Origin: Chitinophaga sp. H8
GTDB lineage: Bacteria; Bacteroidota; Bacteroidia; Chitinophagales; Chitinophagaceae
DNA length: 64,000 bases
Direction: 5' to 3'
NCBI RefSeq assembly: GCF_040567655.1
Contig: NZ_JBEXAC010000001.1
Coordinates: 3,286,001 to 3,350,000 of the forward strand
The notes under the pieces are model-generated. The model saw only the letters and a list, made by a program, of their open reading frames with translations, ran no database searches and had not been told where the DNA came from. The translations under genes and the position numbers were made by a program. Positions 8,463-17,677 of this stretch are shown here, in pieces. Position 1 is the stretch's first letter. Every line of letters starts with the position of its first letter.

Positions 8463-9266
8463 TTATTCAGGAGTTACTATTACACTATCTTTTACCGGCT
8501 TAACAGGTACCAGCCACAGGTCCACACTCTCTCCGGCACGCACCAGGTTCAGGTCGCCCATCTCATTTTTACGGGCAGGGATTTGCCTTGATATATAAGC
8601 ATTCAAGGTATCACTTACCCCCGGATCGATTAATACTGTCCCCAGATTAAGATTACTCGCACTCAATGCTTCCCTGGCTTCTGCATAGGTAAGCCCTACT
8701 AAATTAGGCACCGGGTTCTCTATACTACCAGTGCCACTACTCAGCACCAGCGAAATACTGCTTCCTTCCGGTACGTTTTTACCAGGTTTAATTGGCTTTC
8801 CATTCAGTAATTGCTGCAAAACGGTATTTGTTGCAAAATCCGGTTTGTAAATAGTATCCCCCACATTGAGGCGACGGCTGTGCAAGGTCATTTCTGCACT
8901 GCGGAAAGTGAGGCCTTCCAGGTCGGGCATCAATACCATGGGAGGAATGACTTTATTTACCGTAAGATAAATAGTGCGGTTTACCTTCACTTCTGATCCT
9001 TTCTCCGGGGTTTGTTCCCAAACAGCGAGTGCAGGAATGGTATCAATATAAATAGAATCCCGGACATCCGCTTCAAAGCCAGCTTTCTCCAGTATCATCA
9101 TCGCCTCATTTACACTTTTACCCCGTACATCCGGTACTGTTAATGTTTGTCCATGTTTGGTAATAGCACCTAACAGGGAAAAGAAAATGATTGCCAGCAC
9201 AAAGAAAAATACAATGACTGCCAGCACGTTAAACCAAAATGGACGCTTGGTAATTGCTTCAAACAC
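8463..9266 (-). CDS. Membrane-anchored triple-PASTA-domain protein
   Basis: A 267-residue protein with a short cytoplasmic N-terminus, one membrane segment (about residues 12-34) and three PASTA domains facing the periplasm, at roughly 43-108, 112-182 and 186-258. Each shows the (V/M)PxxxGxxxxEAxxxL pattern, for example TVPDVRGKSVNEAMMILEKAG and PVPNLVGLTYAEAREAL. PASTA domains bind muropeptides or beta-lactam-like ligands in Gram-positive kinases and penicillin-binding proteins. Here no kinase or transpeptidase domain is attached. The gene lies 42 bp downstream of D-alanine-D-alanine ligase, which supports a cell-wall role, perhaps as a peptidoglycan sensor or scaffold. The exact function is unknown. 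Confidence 0.88.
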   Translation of the reverse strand: MFEAITKRPFWFNVLAVIVFFFVLAIIFFSLLGAITKHGQTLTVPDVRGKSVNEAMMILEKAGFEADVRDSIYIDTIPALAVWEQTPEKGSEVKVNRTIYLTVNKVIPPMVLMPDLEGLTFRSAEMTLHSRRLNVGDTIYKPDFATNTVLQQLLNGKPIKPGKNVPEGSSISLVLSSGTGSIENPVPNLVGLTYAEAREALSASNLNLGTVLIDPGVSDTLNAYISRQIPARKNEMGDLNLVRAGESVDLWLVPVKPVKDSVIVTPE

Positions 9267-9308
9267 GATAATGAAATTAAGTTATAAAGTAGGGAACCCG
9301 GAATGTGG

Positions 9309-10301
9309 CTATTTGTTTTGCAAACAGTTTTCTACCAGTTCTCCATAAAAATCCTGTAATGTTTTGCCTGCCGCCCTTACCTGTTGGGGCACCAGGCTGT
9401 TTTCTGATTGGCCAGGCATTGTATTGGCTTCCAGGAAGAATAATTTACCAGTGGCCTCTTCCCAGATAAAGTCAATCCTTACAATCCCCCTGCAATTCAG
9501 CAAACGATACAGGCGGGAAGCCGTATGCTGTACCAGCTGTGTTACCTCTTCCCCTACCTGGGCCGGTGTAATTTCATTAGAAACACCCGGTGTATATTTC
9601 GCTTCATAGTCAAAAAACTCTTTACTGCTTACCACTTCAGTAATTGGCAATACGGTTAGTACCCCATTTACCTCATATAATCCTATGGTAAGTTCCCGGC
9701 CTTTGATAAACTCTTCAATCAGCACCTGTGTATCTTCTTTAAAGGCCTTTTCAATGGCAGGCTGTAGCGCAGCGGCTTCATTTACCTTGGACATCCCTAT
9801 ACTGCTGCCGCCTTCCGCAGGTTTTACAAATACCGGCAAACGCAACTGTTGCAAGATTTGTGCCGCATCATAGGGCTGATTGCTGAACACATGCATTGAT
9901 TTAGAGACGTTTACCACATTTAATGCTGCTACAATTTTATTGCAATAGCTTTTATTGAAGGTAATAGCCGAGGTCACCATACCACAGCTGGTGAACGGTA
10001 TATTCAGCATTTCGAAATATCCCTGCAAACGGCCATCTTCGCCAGGTGTACCATGAATACCTATAAAAACCGCATCAAATTTTACCTTAGCCCCATCGAT
10101 CGTTAGTGTAAAGTCATTTTTATCCACCGGATATACTTTGCCATCTGTAGTGGTGTGAAGCCAGTTTTCCCGGGTAACAATTATTTTATAAACATTGTAC
10201 CTGTTGCTATCAAGGTTGGTTTCAATTACAGCCGCACTTTGCACAGAGATCACATATTCACCGGAATATCCACCGGCTACCAAAGCTATATTTTTCTTCA
10301 T
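9309..10301 (-). CDS. ddl: D-alanine--D-alanine ligase
   Basis: A 330-residue ATP-grasp enzyme that joins two D-alanines for the peptidoglycan stem peptide. Family motifs are complete: GGYSGEYVIS at the N-terminus, HGTPGEDGRLQGYFEMLNIPFT, the KPAEGGSSIGMSKV ATP loop, GRELTIGLYE, and the metal-binding RIDFIWEEATGKLFFLEANTMPG. Length is normal for Ddl (300-360). Its ATG is the first credible start, directly preceding KKNIALVAGG. It is the first gene of a run leading to the PASTA and rhodanese genes. The call is secure; only the operon boundary is inferred. Confidence 0.96.
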   Translation of the reverse strand: MKKNIALVAGGYSGEYVISVQSAAVIETNLDSNRYNVYKIIVTRENWLHTTTDGKVYPVDKNDFTLTIDGAKVKFDAVFIGIHGTPGEDGRLQGYFEMLNIPFTSCGMVTSAITFNKSYCNKIVAALNVVNVSKSMHVFSNQPYDAAQILQQLRLPVFVKPAEGGSSIGMSKVNEAAALQPAIEKAFKEDTQVLIEEFIKGRELTIGLYEVNGVLTVLPITEVVSSKEFFDYEAKYTPGVSNEITPAQVGEEVTQLVQHTASRLYRLLNCRGIVRIDFIWEEATGKLFFLEANTMPGQSENSLVPQQVRAAGKTLQDFYGELVENCLQNK

Positions 10302-10436
10302 AGTTGTTTTTACGATAAGTGCGGGTAAAGTTAAATGTTATTTGGTAATTGTCAACTTACCATAAAGGTATCCCGATACCAGGGGGATACTGGCCTTTCC
10401 CAGGGATTTATCAATGCCGGGATGGCCCATAAAAAG

Positions 10437-10464
10437 AAAAACCAGCCTGGCGGGGCTGGTTTTT
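10437..10464 (-). terminator. Intrinsic terminator after the ferredoxin gene
   Basis: An 11-bp perfect stem (AAAAACCAGCC with GGCTGGTTTTT) around a 6-base loop. Being A-rich on one side and T-rich on the other it can work in both directions, but only the minus-strand ferredoxin gene ends into it. Confidence 0.8.
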
Positions 10465-10493
10465 GAAGTATATTAGCATGGTTACCAATGCTA

Positions 10494-10841
10494 TTACAGG
10501 TGTAATTTTTCTTTTTTGGCCATCAGTTCATCCACTGTTTCCTGGTACATTTCATCCGGAACGCAGCAATCAACCGGGCAAACAGCCGCACATTGTGGCT
10601 CTTCATGGAAGCCCTGGCACTCTGTACATTTATTGGGTACAATATAATAAGCATCCACGCTGATAGGAGCGTTACGTTGGTCGGCATCAATAGCGCTGCC
10701 ATCCATCAGGGTATAGGAACCTTTGACGGTAGTTCCATCTGCCATTGCCCACTCTACACCTCCTTCATAAATGGCATTGTTTGGGCACTCTGGTTCACAA
10801 GCGCCACAATTAATACATTCGTCTGTTATCTTAATTGCCAT
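10494..10841 (-). CDS. 2[4Fe-4S] ferredoxin
   Basis: A 115-residue electron carrier. The first cluster is bound by Cys9, Cys12, Cys15 and Cys19 ([11 protein letters not shown] followed by P). The second motif, [13 protein letters not shown] with AAVCPVDCC, has the longer CxxC-x8-CxxxC spacing of the Allochromatium/FdxN-like ferredoxins. About 50 residues between the motifs form an insert. The ATG at 10841 is preferred over a longer in-frame reading, because [13 protein letters not shown] is the usual beginning of this family. It is divergent from an acyl-CoA reductase gene; the shared 94-bp region carries a TATTTTTG box (10887-10894, minus strand) that could be its -7 element. Confidence 0.93.
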   Translation of the reverse strand: MAIKITDECINCGACEPECPNNAIYEGGVEWAMADGTTVKGSYTLMDGSAIDADQRNAPISVDAYYIVPNKCTECQGFHEEPQCAAVCPVDCCVPDEMYQETVDELMAKKEKLHL

Positions 10842-10852
10842 AGTGTAAACTT

Positions 10853-10881
10853 TTTGTTTAAGTAGTAAGCCATTAATTTTG
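10853..10881 (+). promoter_or_regulatory. Predicted Bacteroidota-type promoter for the acyl-CoA reductase gene
   Basis: TTTG at 10853-10856, a 17-bp spacer and TAATTTTG at 10874-10881 match the Bacteroidota housekeeping consensus (TTTG, then TAnnTTTG). Transcription would begin near 10888 and supports the ATG at 10936 as the start. Confidence 0.5.
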
Positions 10882-10935
10882 TACGACAAAAATAAAATAT
10901 CTCAGTTTAATAAAGTCATTTATTTATACAGATTC

Positions 10936-11931
10936 ATGAACAGATCAGAAAAAGAAGCAGCCCTGGTGCGCCTGGGACAGTACCTGGCAAGCAGCAATCC
11001 CGCACTGGAAGCGGTAAAAGCGCAGGCTTTCCAGCATAATGGGTGGTTTATTCCGGCATTTATTAACAAGTCGCTGGACAATATTTGCCAACATTACCTG
11101 AGCCCGGCCGCCTTACACCAGTGGCTGGAGCAGTATCCTGCAGCCGCTCCGGCTGCCCCCAAAACCATTGGCATTGTAACAGCCGGTAATATTCCGCTGG
11201 TAGGCTTCCATGATTGGCTATGCGGATTTGTAAGCGGGCACCAGGTAAAGTTAAAACTGTCTGGCAAGGATGAAATACTGATGAAACACATCCTGGGAGA
11301 AATGAGTAGCTGGTATCCTGAAATAGCCGGACAAACAGTAGTAATGGACATTTTAAAGGACTGTGATGCCTATATTGCTACCGGCAGCAACAATTCTGCC
11401 CGGTATTTCCACTACTATTTTGCCAAATATCCGCATATTATCCGGCGTAACCGGACTTCTATCGCAGTACTGACAGGGCAGGAATCCCGTGATGAGCTGC
11501 TGGCCCTGGCCAATGACGTGATGCTCTATTTTGGGCTGGGATGCAGAAATGTGACCAAGATACTTGTTCCCGCCGGATATGACTTTACGCCATTGCTGGA
11601 CGCATTGAAGCATTACGACTACCTGATGGATTTCCATAAGTACAAAAATAACTATGATTATAACCTGGCCTTGCTGCTGTTGAACAGCAGTACCTACCTC
11701 ACGAACGGCAGCATTCTGCTACGAGAGGAAGAAAGTCTTTTCTCTCCTATCAGTGTACTACACTATGGTTATTATGAAGATGCCGCAGCACTTCAAAAAC
11801 AATTAACCGGCAATGAAGATCTGCAATGTGTGGTGGGGCAGCAATACATTCCGCTGGGACAGGCACAGCAGCCTTCCCTCACGGATTATGCAGATGGCGT
11901 GGACACGCTTCAGTTTATGCTGTCTTTATAA
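10936..11931 (+). CDS. LuxC-like acyl-CoA reductase
   Basis: A 331-residue protein of the acyl-CoA reductase (LuxC/aldehyde dehydrogenase-like) family, reducing acyl-CoA or acylated enzyme to an aldehyde with NAD(P)H. The N-terminal part carries the nucleotide-binding stretch TIGIVTAGNIPLVGFHDW; the likely catalytic cysteine lies in FGLGCRNVTK. The protein is shorter than LuxC of light-emitting bacteria (about 480), which is usual for the Bacteroidota homologues. The ATG at 10936 is preferred over a TTG at 10879, because the longer version would read through the predicted promoter. The divergent ferredoxin may be functionally linked. The in vivo substrate is unknown. Confidence 0.85.
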   Translation: MNRSEKEAALVRLGQYLASSNPALEAVKAQAFQHNGWFIPAFINKSLDNICQHYLSPAALHQWLEQYPAAAPAAPKTIGIVTAGNIPLVGFHDWLCGFVSGHQVKLKLSGKDEILMKHILGEMSSWYPEIAGQTVVMDILKDCDAYIATGSNNSARYFHYYFAKYPHIIRRNRTSIAVLTGQESRDELLALANDVMLYFGLGCRNVTKILVPAGYDFTPLLDALKHYDYLMDFHKYKNNYDYNLALLLLNSSTYLTNGSILLREEESLFSPISVLHYGYYEDAAALQKQLTGNEDLQCVVGQQYIPLGQAQQPSLTDYADGVDTLQFMLSL

Positions 11932-11948
11932 TCGCATACTTTCATTAT

Positions 11949-11993
11949 AAACCACGGTTTGCAGCCATAACAAAGCGCTGTAAGCCGTGGTTT
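11949..11993 (+). terminator. Hairpin terminator after acyl-CoA reductase
   Basis: A 17-bp stem (two G-T pairs) starting AAACCACGG and closing CCGTGGTTT around an 11-base loop, followed by TTTGTAGTTTT. It lies 17 bp behind the acyl-CoA reductase stop. Confidence 0.75.
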
Positions 11994-12255
11994 GTAGTTT
12001 TGACCGGAACAAAATGTCGCGAAAATTGTTATAATGGCATAGCGATGATGATAGTTTGGCAGCCACGAACGGGCGGCCTTAAGAAGTTCTTAACGAATAC
12101 CTGCCCTCACTTTAACTATTGATTTAAAAATGTGTTAAAGTCACCTCTGCCCACATCCTTTCATTAAACTGCTGCGTTAAATTTGTATCAAAGGCATGTA
12201 AATTGATGGTAAAACACCGATACAATTCAAGTCACAATTTTAAACACTCTATCAT
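11994..12255. other. Intergenic leader region upstream of the HtrA gene
   Basis: This stretch has no credible coding sequence. A TAAATTTG at 12178-12185 fits the -7 promoter consensus and would give a leader of about 65 bases to the protease gene, but there is no clear TTTG about 19 bp further upstream. A stress-type or activator-dependent promoter is possible. I see no riboswitch-like fold. Confidence 0.35.
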
Positions 12256-13815
12256 ATGAAATTTCGACAAATAGCTGCAACCGTTCTTATTAGTGCGGCC
12301 ACTGCCATTGCCAGCGTATTTGTGTACAGCAAGTACATGCAGCCCCGGCAAGCTGGTCAGTTTCAAAATGGATCGAACGATATCCCCGTTAACTATGCAA
12401 GGTACACGGGCGCTATGCCGGGTACGGATACCCGTGCAAATGCGGTTCCCCCCAGCGATTTTACTACCGCCGCCAAAACAGCCGTGCCTGGTGTGGTACA
12501 TATAAAAACAAAAATCAATCCCCGTCAGGTATCTAATGGTAATGGTCTTCAAAGAAAAAGGAGCATTCTCCAGGATCTTTTCGGAGATGAATTTTTCGGT
12601 GATGAGTTCCAGGGCGATGGCGGCGGAAGAAGATATTATATTCCCGGCCAGATGGCTTCCGGCTCCGGTGTAGTAATTTCTGATGATGGTTACATCGTAA
12701 CCAATAATCACGTAGTAGATGATGCGGATGAAATCTCCGTTACCCTTAACAGTAACAGGACCTATAAGGCTAAAGTAATAGGGACAGACCCTAATACGGA
12801 CCTGGCAGTCATTAAAATAGACGCTAAAGGCCTCCCTTACCTGTTGTACGGTAACTCAGACAATGTAGATATTGGCCAGTGGGTATTGGCGGTAGGTTAT
12901 CCATTAAACCTGGAAGCCACTGTAACAGCAGGTATTGTGAGTGCCAAAGCCCGTGCCATTGGCATCAACACCCGTCAGCGCAGAACTGCGATCGAATCAT
13001 TCATTCAAACAGATGCCGCAGTAAACCAGGGAAATAGTGGTGGCGCCCTTATCAATACAGCCGGTGAGCTGATTGGTATTAACTCTGCCATTGCCTCTCC
13101 TACCGGTGCTTATGCAGGTTATTCCTATGCGATACCAGTAAATCTCGTCAAGAAAGTAGTAAATGACCTGATGAAGTATGGCAATGTACAACGGGCTTAC
13201 TTAGGTATCAGCTATGCTGATCCTGCCAGTTATACAGATGAAGACCTGAAACAACAAGGTATTACCAGAGATATGGCCGGTGTGATTGTTTCTGATGTTA
13301 CACCTGCCGGTGCTGCACAAGCTGCCGGTGTACGTAAAGGGGATGTAATTACCAAAGTAAATGGTGTAGTCACTTCTTCTTTCCCGGAAATGTCTGAACA
13401 GATAGGCAGATACAAACCAGGTGACAAAATCACGATCAGCTACCTGAGAAATTCAAAAGAATATACTGTGGATGCGGTTTTAAAGAATCTGGAAGGTAAT
13501 ACGGATATTGTAAAAGGCACGGTACTGGACAAGCTGGGCGCTGACCTGATCTCCCTGAAACAGGAAGATGCTGCCAGACTGGGAGCCAAAGGTGGTGTAC
13601 TCGTAAATAGTATCAACAGCGGTTTGCTGAAAAGACAAACTACGATGAAACCTGGGTTCATTATTCTCAAGGCAGGTAATACTACAGTTACCTCCATAGC
13701 AGACCTCCGGAAAGTACTGGAAAGTCAGAAAAATGTGCAGTTGCTGGGCATTTATAACGGGCAGAGCGGTATGTACTACTATAACCTGAATATGGCAGGT
13801 GGAGAAGAATTCTAG
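12256..13815 (+). CDS. HtrA/Do-family periplasmic serine protease
   Basis: A 519-residue DegP/DegQ-type protease and chaperone for misfolded envelope proteins. The N-terminal membrane segment or signal peptide spans about residues 4-24. The trypsin-like domain has the triad His152 (TNNHVV), Asp182 (TDLAVIKID) and Ser261 (NQGNSGGALIN). Two PDZ domains follow, at about 305-400 (with YLGIS and GDVITKVNG) and 415-510. The LA loop region around residues 90-130 is extended and rich in Asp, Gly and Arg. No lipobox is seen. The gene stands alone, with a strong bidirectional hairpin downstream. It cannot be decided from sequence whether it is the DegP, DegQ or DegS counterpart; two PDZ domains argue against DegS. 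Confidence 0.93.
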   Translation: MKFRQIAATVLISAATAIASVFVYSKYMQPRQAGQFQNGSNDIPVNYARYTGAMPGTDTRANAVPPSDFTTAAKTAVPGVVHIKTKINPRQVSNGNGLQRKRSILQDLFGDEFFGDEFQGDGGGRRYYIPGQMASGSGVVISDDGYIVTNNHVVDDADEISVTLNSNRTYKAKVIGTDPNTDLAVIKIDAKGLPYLLYGNSDNVDIGQWVLAVGYPLNLEATVTAGIVSAKARAIGINTRQRRTAIESFIQTDAAVNQGNSGGALINTAGELIGINSAIASPTGAYAGYSYAIPVNLVKKVVNDLMKYGNVQRAYLGISYADPASYTDEDLKQQGITRDMAGVIVSDVTPAGAAQAAGVRKGDVITKVNGVVTSSFPEMSEQIGRYKPGDKITISYLRNSKEYTVDAVLKNLEGNTDIVKGTVLDKLGADLISLKQEDAARLGAKGGVLVNSINSGLLKRQTTMKPGFIILKAGNTTVTSIADLRKVLESQKNVQLLGIYNGQSGMYYYNLNMAGGEEF

Positions 13816-13851
13816 TCAAAACGTTTTTTCATATAGGTTTTATAGGTTAGG

Positions 13852-13890
13852 AAAAGAAAATCCCCGGCATTGCGCCGGGGATTTTCTTTT
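13852..13890. terminator. Bidirectional terminator between HtrA and response-regulator genes
   Basis: A GC-rich perfect 12-bp stem (AAAATCCCCGGC with its complement, loop ATTGC) extended by a further A-T and G-C flank, ending in TTTTCTTTTTT on the plus strand and in an A/T flank on the other. It sits between convergent genes and can stop both. Confidence 0.85.
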
Positions 13891-13935
13891 TTATAATAAG
13901 ATATTTTGTAAACAGTATCGGGAATAAAACTGGTA

Positions 13936-14697
13936 CTACAGGTTGATTACCCCTTTCAGCTGGGTAAAGAATTCATCTTTTTTACGGGAGGAAATGGGAA
14001 TATTCTTCTGATCACTCATTACAACAGCTGTACCCAATCCTTTGATAATCTTAACAATATGATGGATATTAATCAAAAAGGACTTATGTACCCGGTAAAA
14101 CCCTTTATCGGATAACATTTCTTCATACTCTTTCAGTGATTTGGAAATCAGGTGGGATACGTTATTGATGAGCTGTATTTTAGTATAGCTGTCAAAAGCC
14201 TCACAATAAATAATATCTTTCAGATCTATCACGTTATACCCATCATTCACCGGGATAACGATTTTGGAAAATGCGTTATCGTTGTTTTTTACATAGTCTT
14301 TCAGAATAGATGCCAGTTCATTCAGCCGCCCTTTTTTGCTCTTCTTTACTTTTTCCAGCGCATCCTCCACTTCACTTACCTTAATCGGCTTGAGCAAATA
14401 ATCCAGCGCAGCAAATTTAATGGCTTGCAGGGCATACTCCTGAAAGGCTGTAATAAAGATTACTTCAAAATTAAGAACGGGAAACATTTCAAGTAACTGA
14501 AACCCGTTATGAGGAGGCATCTCAATGTCTAGGAATAAAACGTCTATGGGGTTATTCTTAATCATTTCTGCCGCCTCATTGATATTTTGCGCCTCTCCTA
14601 CTACTGTAACGTCTTTACAATAGTTTTCCAGGATATTTCGCAGAATATGAATGTTGCGGACCTCATCGTCTACAATCGCAGCTTTAATATTACTCAT
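13936..14697 (-). CDS. LytTR-family response regulator
   Basis: A 253-residue two-component response regulator. The receiver domain (1-120) has the acidic pair Asp10-Asp11, the phospho-acceptor Asp57 in VLFLDIEMP, the conserved Thr in EVIFITAF and Lys in YLLKPI. The C-terminal LytTR DNA-binding domain (about 150-250) shows DIIYCEAFDSYTKIQL and the FYRVHKSFLINIHHI signature. Its ATG overlaps the stop of the sensor kinase by four bases (ATGA type), so translation is coupled and the two proteins form a pair. The target genes cannot be read from the sequence; a LytTR-like motif lies just upstream of the kinase gene. Confidence 0.95.
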   Translation of the reverse strand: MSNIKAAIVDDEVRNIHILRNILENYCKDVTVVGEAQNINEAAEMIKNNPIDVLFLDIEMPPHNGFQLLEMFPVLNFEVIFITAFQEYALQAIKFAALDYLLKPIKVSEVEDALEKVKKSKKGRLNELASILKDYVKNNDNAFSKIVIPVNDGYNVIDLKDIIYCEAFDSYTKIQLINNVSHLISKSLKEYEEMLSDKGFYRVHKSFLINIHHIVKIIKGLGTAVVMSDQKNIPISSRKKDEFFTQLKGVINL

Positions 14698-17624
14698 AAC
14701 ATTTTAACAATGGGAATCAGGATTTCAACCAAGGTACCTTCCTTATTGCCGAAACCAGATTTAAATTTATCAATAATTTCTAACTTTCCAACACTTCCAT
14801 TAAAAGATTTTATAATCTGCAACCTTTCCTTAATGACACTTAAAGCAGTAGATTCGTGCTTGATCAAGCGGCTGGTCTTAATGCTATTGGAACGATCCCA
14901 GCCAATTCCGTCATCATCCACAGAGCAATATAGCAGGTCATCTACCATTTCCATCCTTATTTCCAGGTGTCCGCTTATTGTTTTGGGGGCTAAGCCATGC
15001 TTAATAGCATTTTCCACTATAGGCTGTATGATCATAGGTGGAATATATATGGTATAATCTTTTAATTCATCTTCCATTACAAAATGGTAAGTAAAGGAAT
15101 GTGCAAACCTTATCTTCTCCAACTCCAGGTATCGGGTCAGGAAAGCCACTTCTTCTTCCAGAGATATATACGATTTCCGGGAGTTATTGAGCATCTGACG
15201 CATTAAGGTAGCAAAATCCGCCAAAAAGTTAAGTGCCTGCTTTTCTTCCTTCTCCAGAATCAGGTGCTGTACGGAATTCAGGGAGTTAAAGATGAAGTGC
15301 GGATTCATCTGATTGGTAAGCGCTTTTGCCTCCAGCTCTGCAATGCGGCGGTTGTACTCGGTTTTCCTTTTCTCGCCCTGTTTAATTCTTTTTACAATAA
15401 AGCGCAATACTACCAGGATAAGCAGCACTCCTACCAGGATAAGGATCCCCCTTGCCCACCATTGCTGATACCATTGCGGTAAGATGCTGACATTAATACC
15501 TACCGGCACACTCCATCCACTTTTATATTTCCTGGCCCTGACCAGCAGCTTATAACTACCTGGTTGTAAATCGGGGAACGGGATAATATTAGACATGGTG
15601 GTTACCCATCCACTGGTCGTATCACCGGAAAAATTATACTGGTATTCCACCATTTCCGGCAAATCAAACACAATAGCGCCAAACTCTGCTTCAAAAGATG
15701 ATTTACGCTGAAACAGGTGTACAAACTCTTTTCTAGGCAGATAGGTGCTGTCGCCATACCGGACATTGTTCAGGTATACCTTGGGAGGAATCGAGTCTAC
15801 CGGTAAATTATTGTCTTTAAAGTAGCAGAGCCCGTTAGAGGTGGCTATATACAAAAGCCCCTCCTGGTAATATACTCCCCGGATATCGTCTGACATCAAT
15901 CCATCATTTGAGGTAATATTCCGGATAATAAACCGGTCTTTTACATCAATCACCGATACTCCCCTGTCGGTAGCAACATATAAGCGTCCGATGCCATCAT
16001 AATACAATTGCTGACAAATGTCGCTGGCCAGTTTATTGGCAGAGGACATATGTTTTATAACATTGTTGTTGCGCATCACATAGATGCCATGATCACTGGT
16101 TCCTATCCACAGGTAGCCATCAATCCATTTAAGGTCCTTAATGCTTTCCTTCAGCCGGCTGTCAGATGTAAGGGGGATCAGTCTGCGAGTAGCATCTGTG
16201 CAATAATACAGGCCATTGCTTGTGCCTACGTAATAAGAAGAATCGTCAATACATGCCACCGAAGTAACCAGGGTTTCCACATCACTAATCGCATAATCAT
16301 CCAGGGTGATGACCTGATTTTTTGCCGCGATCCGGATTTTTCCTGATGGGGAAATATCCATTTCCTTAAACATTTTAATCGCCTTGAGTAAGGTCACTTT
16401 TTCTGTGGAAGTATTGAACTGAAACAATGCATTATCTGTGCCTATCAGCAGATTATTGTCTTTATAGGGCAGTATGCTGAGGATGCTATTACGCCCACCG
16501 GCCGTATCCAGGGTATATTGGCGGATAGCGCCATTTTTATTGATTGTATTCAGGATGCCCGCATTCTGGCCTACCAGGAGCATATCCGTTTTTTTATCCT
16601 TGTAAATACTAAAAATGGAGTGCGAGTAAAGGCCATTGGTATTATCCAGGTAGCTGAAATAGAAATTCTTATAGGGAATGTTATATACCCCATCACCAAA
16701 AGTAGTGATCCATATATTGCCGTCCCTGTCTTTTAATAGGGAGGTGATATAGTGATTATCCAGCAGCTTGCTGATCTTCGTTTCTCCTTTGAAATAGTCT
16801 TTTATGTAATAAAGTGCCCTTTGTGTTCCTATCCACAGGTTATCATTATCCAGGCAAACGTTGCTGATTTCTTCCTTAATTCCCCAATCTTTCCCATTGA
16901 AAAAGCATACAGCATCTTTTGCGGTGTAGCTAAAAAGGGTATTCCGGATAATGACCACAGGATGCTTTCTTATTCTGGCAGCAAACACCTCATCATCTAT
17001 CGGGGATGTAGGTACGGAAAATATCTTTTGTAGTGGGTTATTAGGGTCATTCAGCGTGGTTAGATGAAAACTGTTCTGCAATGGCCTGAAGATACTGTCA
17101 TTACGCAGAAAATAAAACAGGTCTGTTTCCAATGCCCCCAGCTTATCATAGGTAGTCTTTTTTCCATTGTACTGAATGATCCTGTTATTGGAGTTCAGGA
17201 ACCAGGTATGGCCGGCACCATCTTCAAATGCATATTGCATATAATGGCTGCGGCTGTTAAATTCCAGAGACGAATCGTTGTTCTCGTTATGAACATAAAA
17301 ATTATCGTAGAAGGAGGGCTTACCATTGAGGGTAAAGAACCAGATTTTGTTTTTAGAATCGGTAGCCAGTTTGATGATATCATTATCGGTAAGACCATCC
17401 TTTTTAGAATAGTTGCGAAAGCGTTTTCCATCAAACTTGCTGACCCCTGTAGGCGTAGCAAACCATATAAAACCGTCCCTATCCTGGGCAGCAGCGTATA
17501 CAGTAGCATTGGCCAGGCCATCCTTTACATTATAGTTCCGGATCATGAGGCCCTGGGCACTCACTTGCGGGCTTAAGTAAAAGAAGGCCAGCATCCATAG
17601 CAGTATACAGCGGATAATGGACAT
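14694..17624 (-). CDS. LytS-type sensor histidine kinase with two-component propeller
   Basis: A 976-residue membrane sensor. A signal peptide (1-24, ending VSAQG) is followed by a periplasmic beta-propeller of repeated regulator segments such as DRDGFIWFATPTGVSKFDG and DRDGNIWITTFGDGVYNI, then a Y_Y_Y domain (about 630-705) and one membrane segment (about 715-740). The cytoplasmic part is a His_kinase domain with phospho-acceptor His776 in NQMNPHFIFNSLNS and an ATPase domain with ENAIKHGL and DDDGIGW. It lacks the receiver and AraC modules of the hybrid systems that control glycan loci, so it signals through the separate LytTR regulator next to it. The ligand is unknown. Confidence 0.95.
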   Translation of the reverse strand: MSIIRCILLWMLAFFYLSPQVSAQGLMIRNYNVKDGLANATVYAAAQDRDGFIWFATPTGVSKFDGKRFRNYSKKDGLTDNDIIKLATDSKNKIWFFTLNGKPSFYDNFYVHNENNDSSLEFNSRSHYMQYAFEDGAGHTWFLNSNNRIIQYNGKKTTYDKLGALETDLFYFLRNDSIFRPLQNSFHLTTLNDPNNPLQKIFSVPTSPIDDEVFAARIRKHPVVIIRNTLFSYTAKDAVCFFNGKDWGIKEEISNVCLDNDNLWIGTQRALYYIKDYFKGETKISKLLDNHYITSLLKDRDGNIWITTFGDGVYNIPYKNFYFSYLDNTNGLYSHSIFSIYKDKKTDMLLVGQNAGILNTINKNGAIRQYTLDTAGGRNSILSILPYKDNNLLIGTDNALFQFNTSTEKVTLLKAIKMFKEMDISPSGKIRIAAKNQVITLDDYAISDVETLVTSVACIDDSSYYVGTSNGLYYCTDATRRLIPLTSDSRLKESIKDLKWIDGYLWIGTSDHGIYVMRNNNVIKHMSSANKLASDICQQLYYDGIGRLYVATDRGVSVIDVKDRFIIRNITSNDGLMSDDIRGVYYQEGLLYIATSNGLCYFKDNNLPVDSIPPKVYLNNVRYGDSTYLPRKEFVHLFQRKSSFEAEFGAIVFDLPEMVEYQYNFSGDTTSGWVTTMSNIIPFPDLQPGSYKLLVRARKYKSGWSVPVGINVSILPQWYQQWWARGILILVGVLLILVVLRFIVKRIKQGEKRKTEYNRRIAELEAKALTNQMNPHFIFNSLNSVQHLILEKEEKQALNFLADFATLMRQMLNNSRKSYISLEEEVAFLTRYLELEKIRFAHSFTYHFVMEDELKDYTIYIPPMIIQPIVENAIKHGLAPKTISGHLEIRMEMVDDLLYCSVDDDGIGWDRSNSIKTSRLIKHESTALSVIKERLQIIKSFNGSVGKLEIIDKFKSGFGNKEGTLVEILIPIVKML

Positions 17625-17677
17625 CAGTTAAAATTAAACGTTAATTGGTTAATTGGTGCATTTGTTTTAAGAAAACC

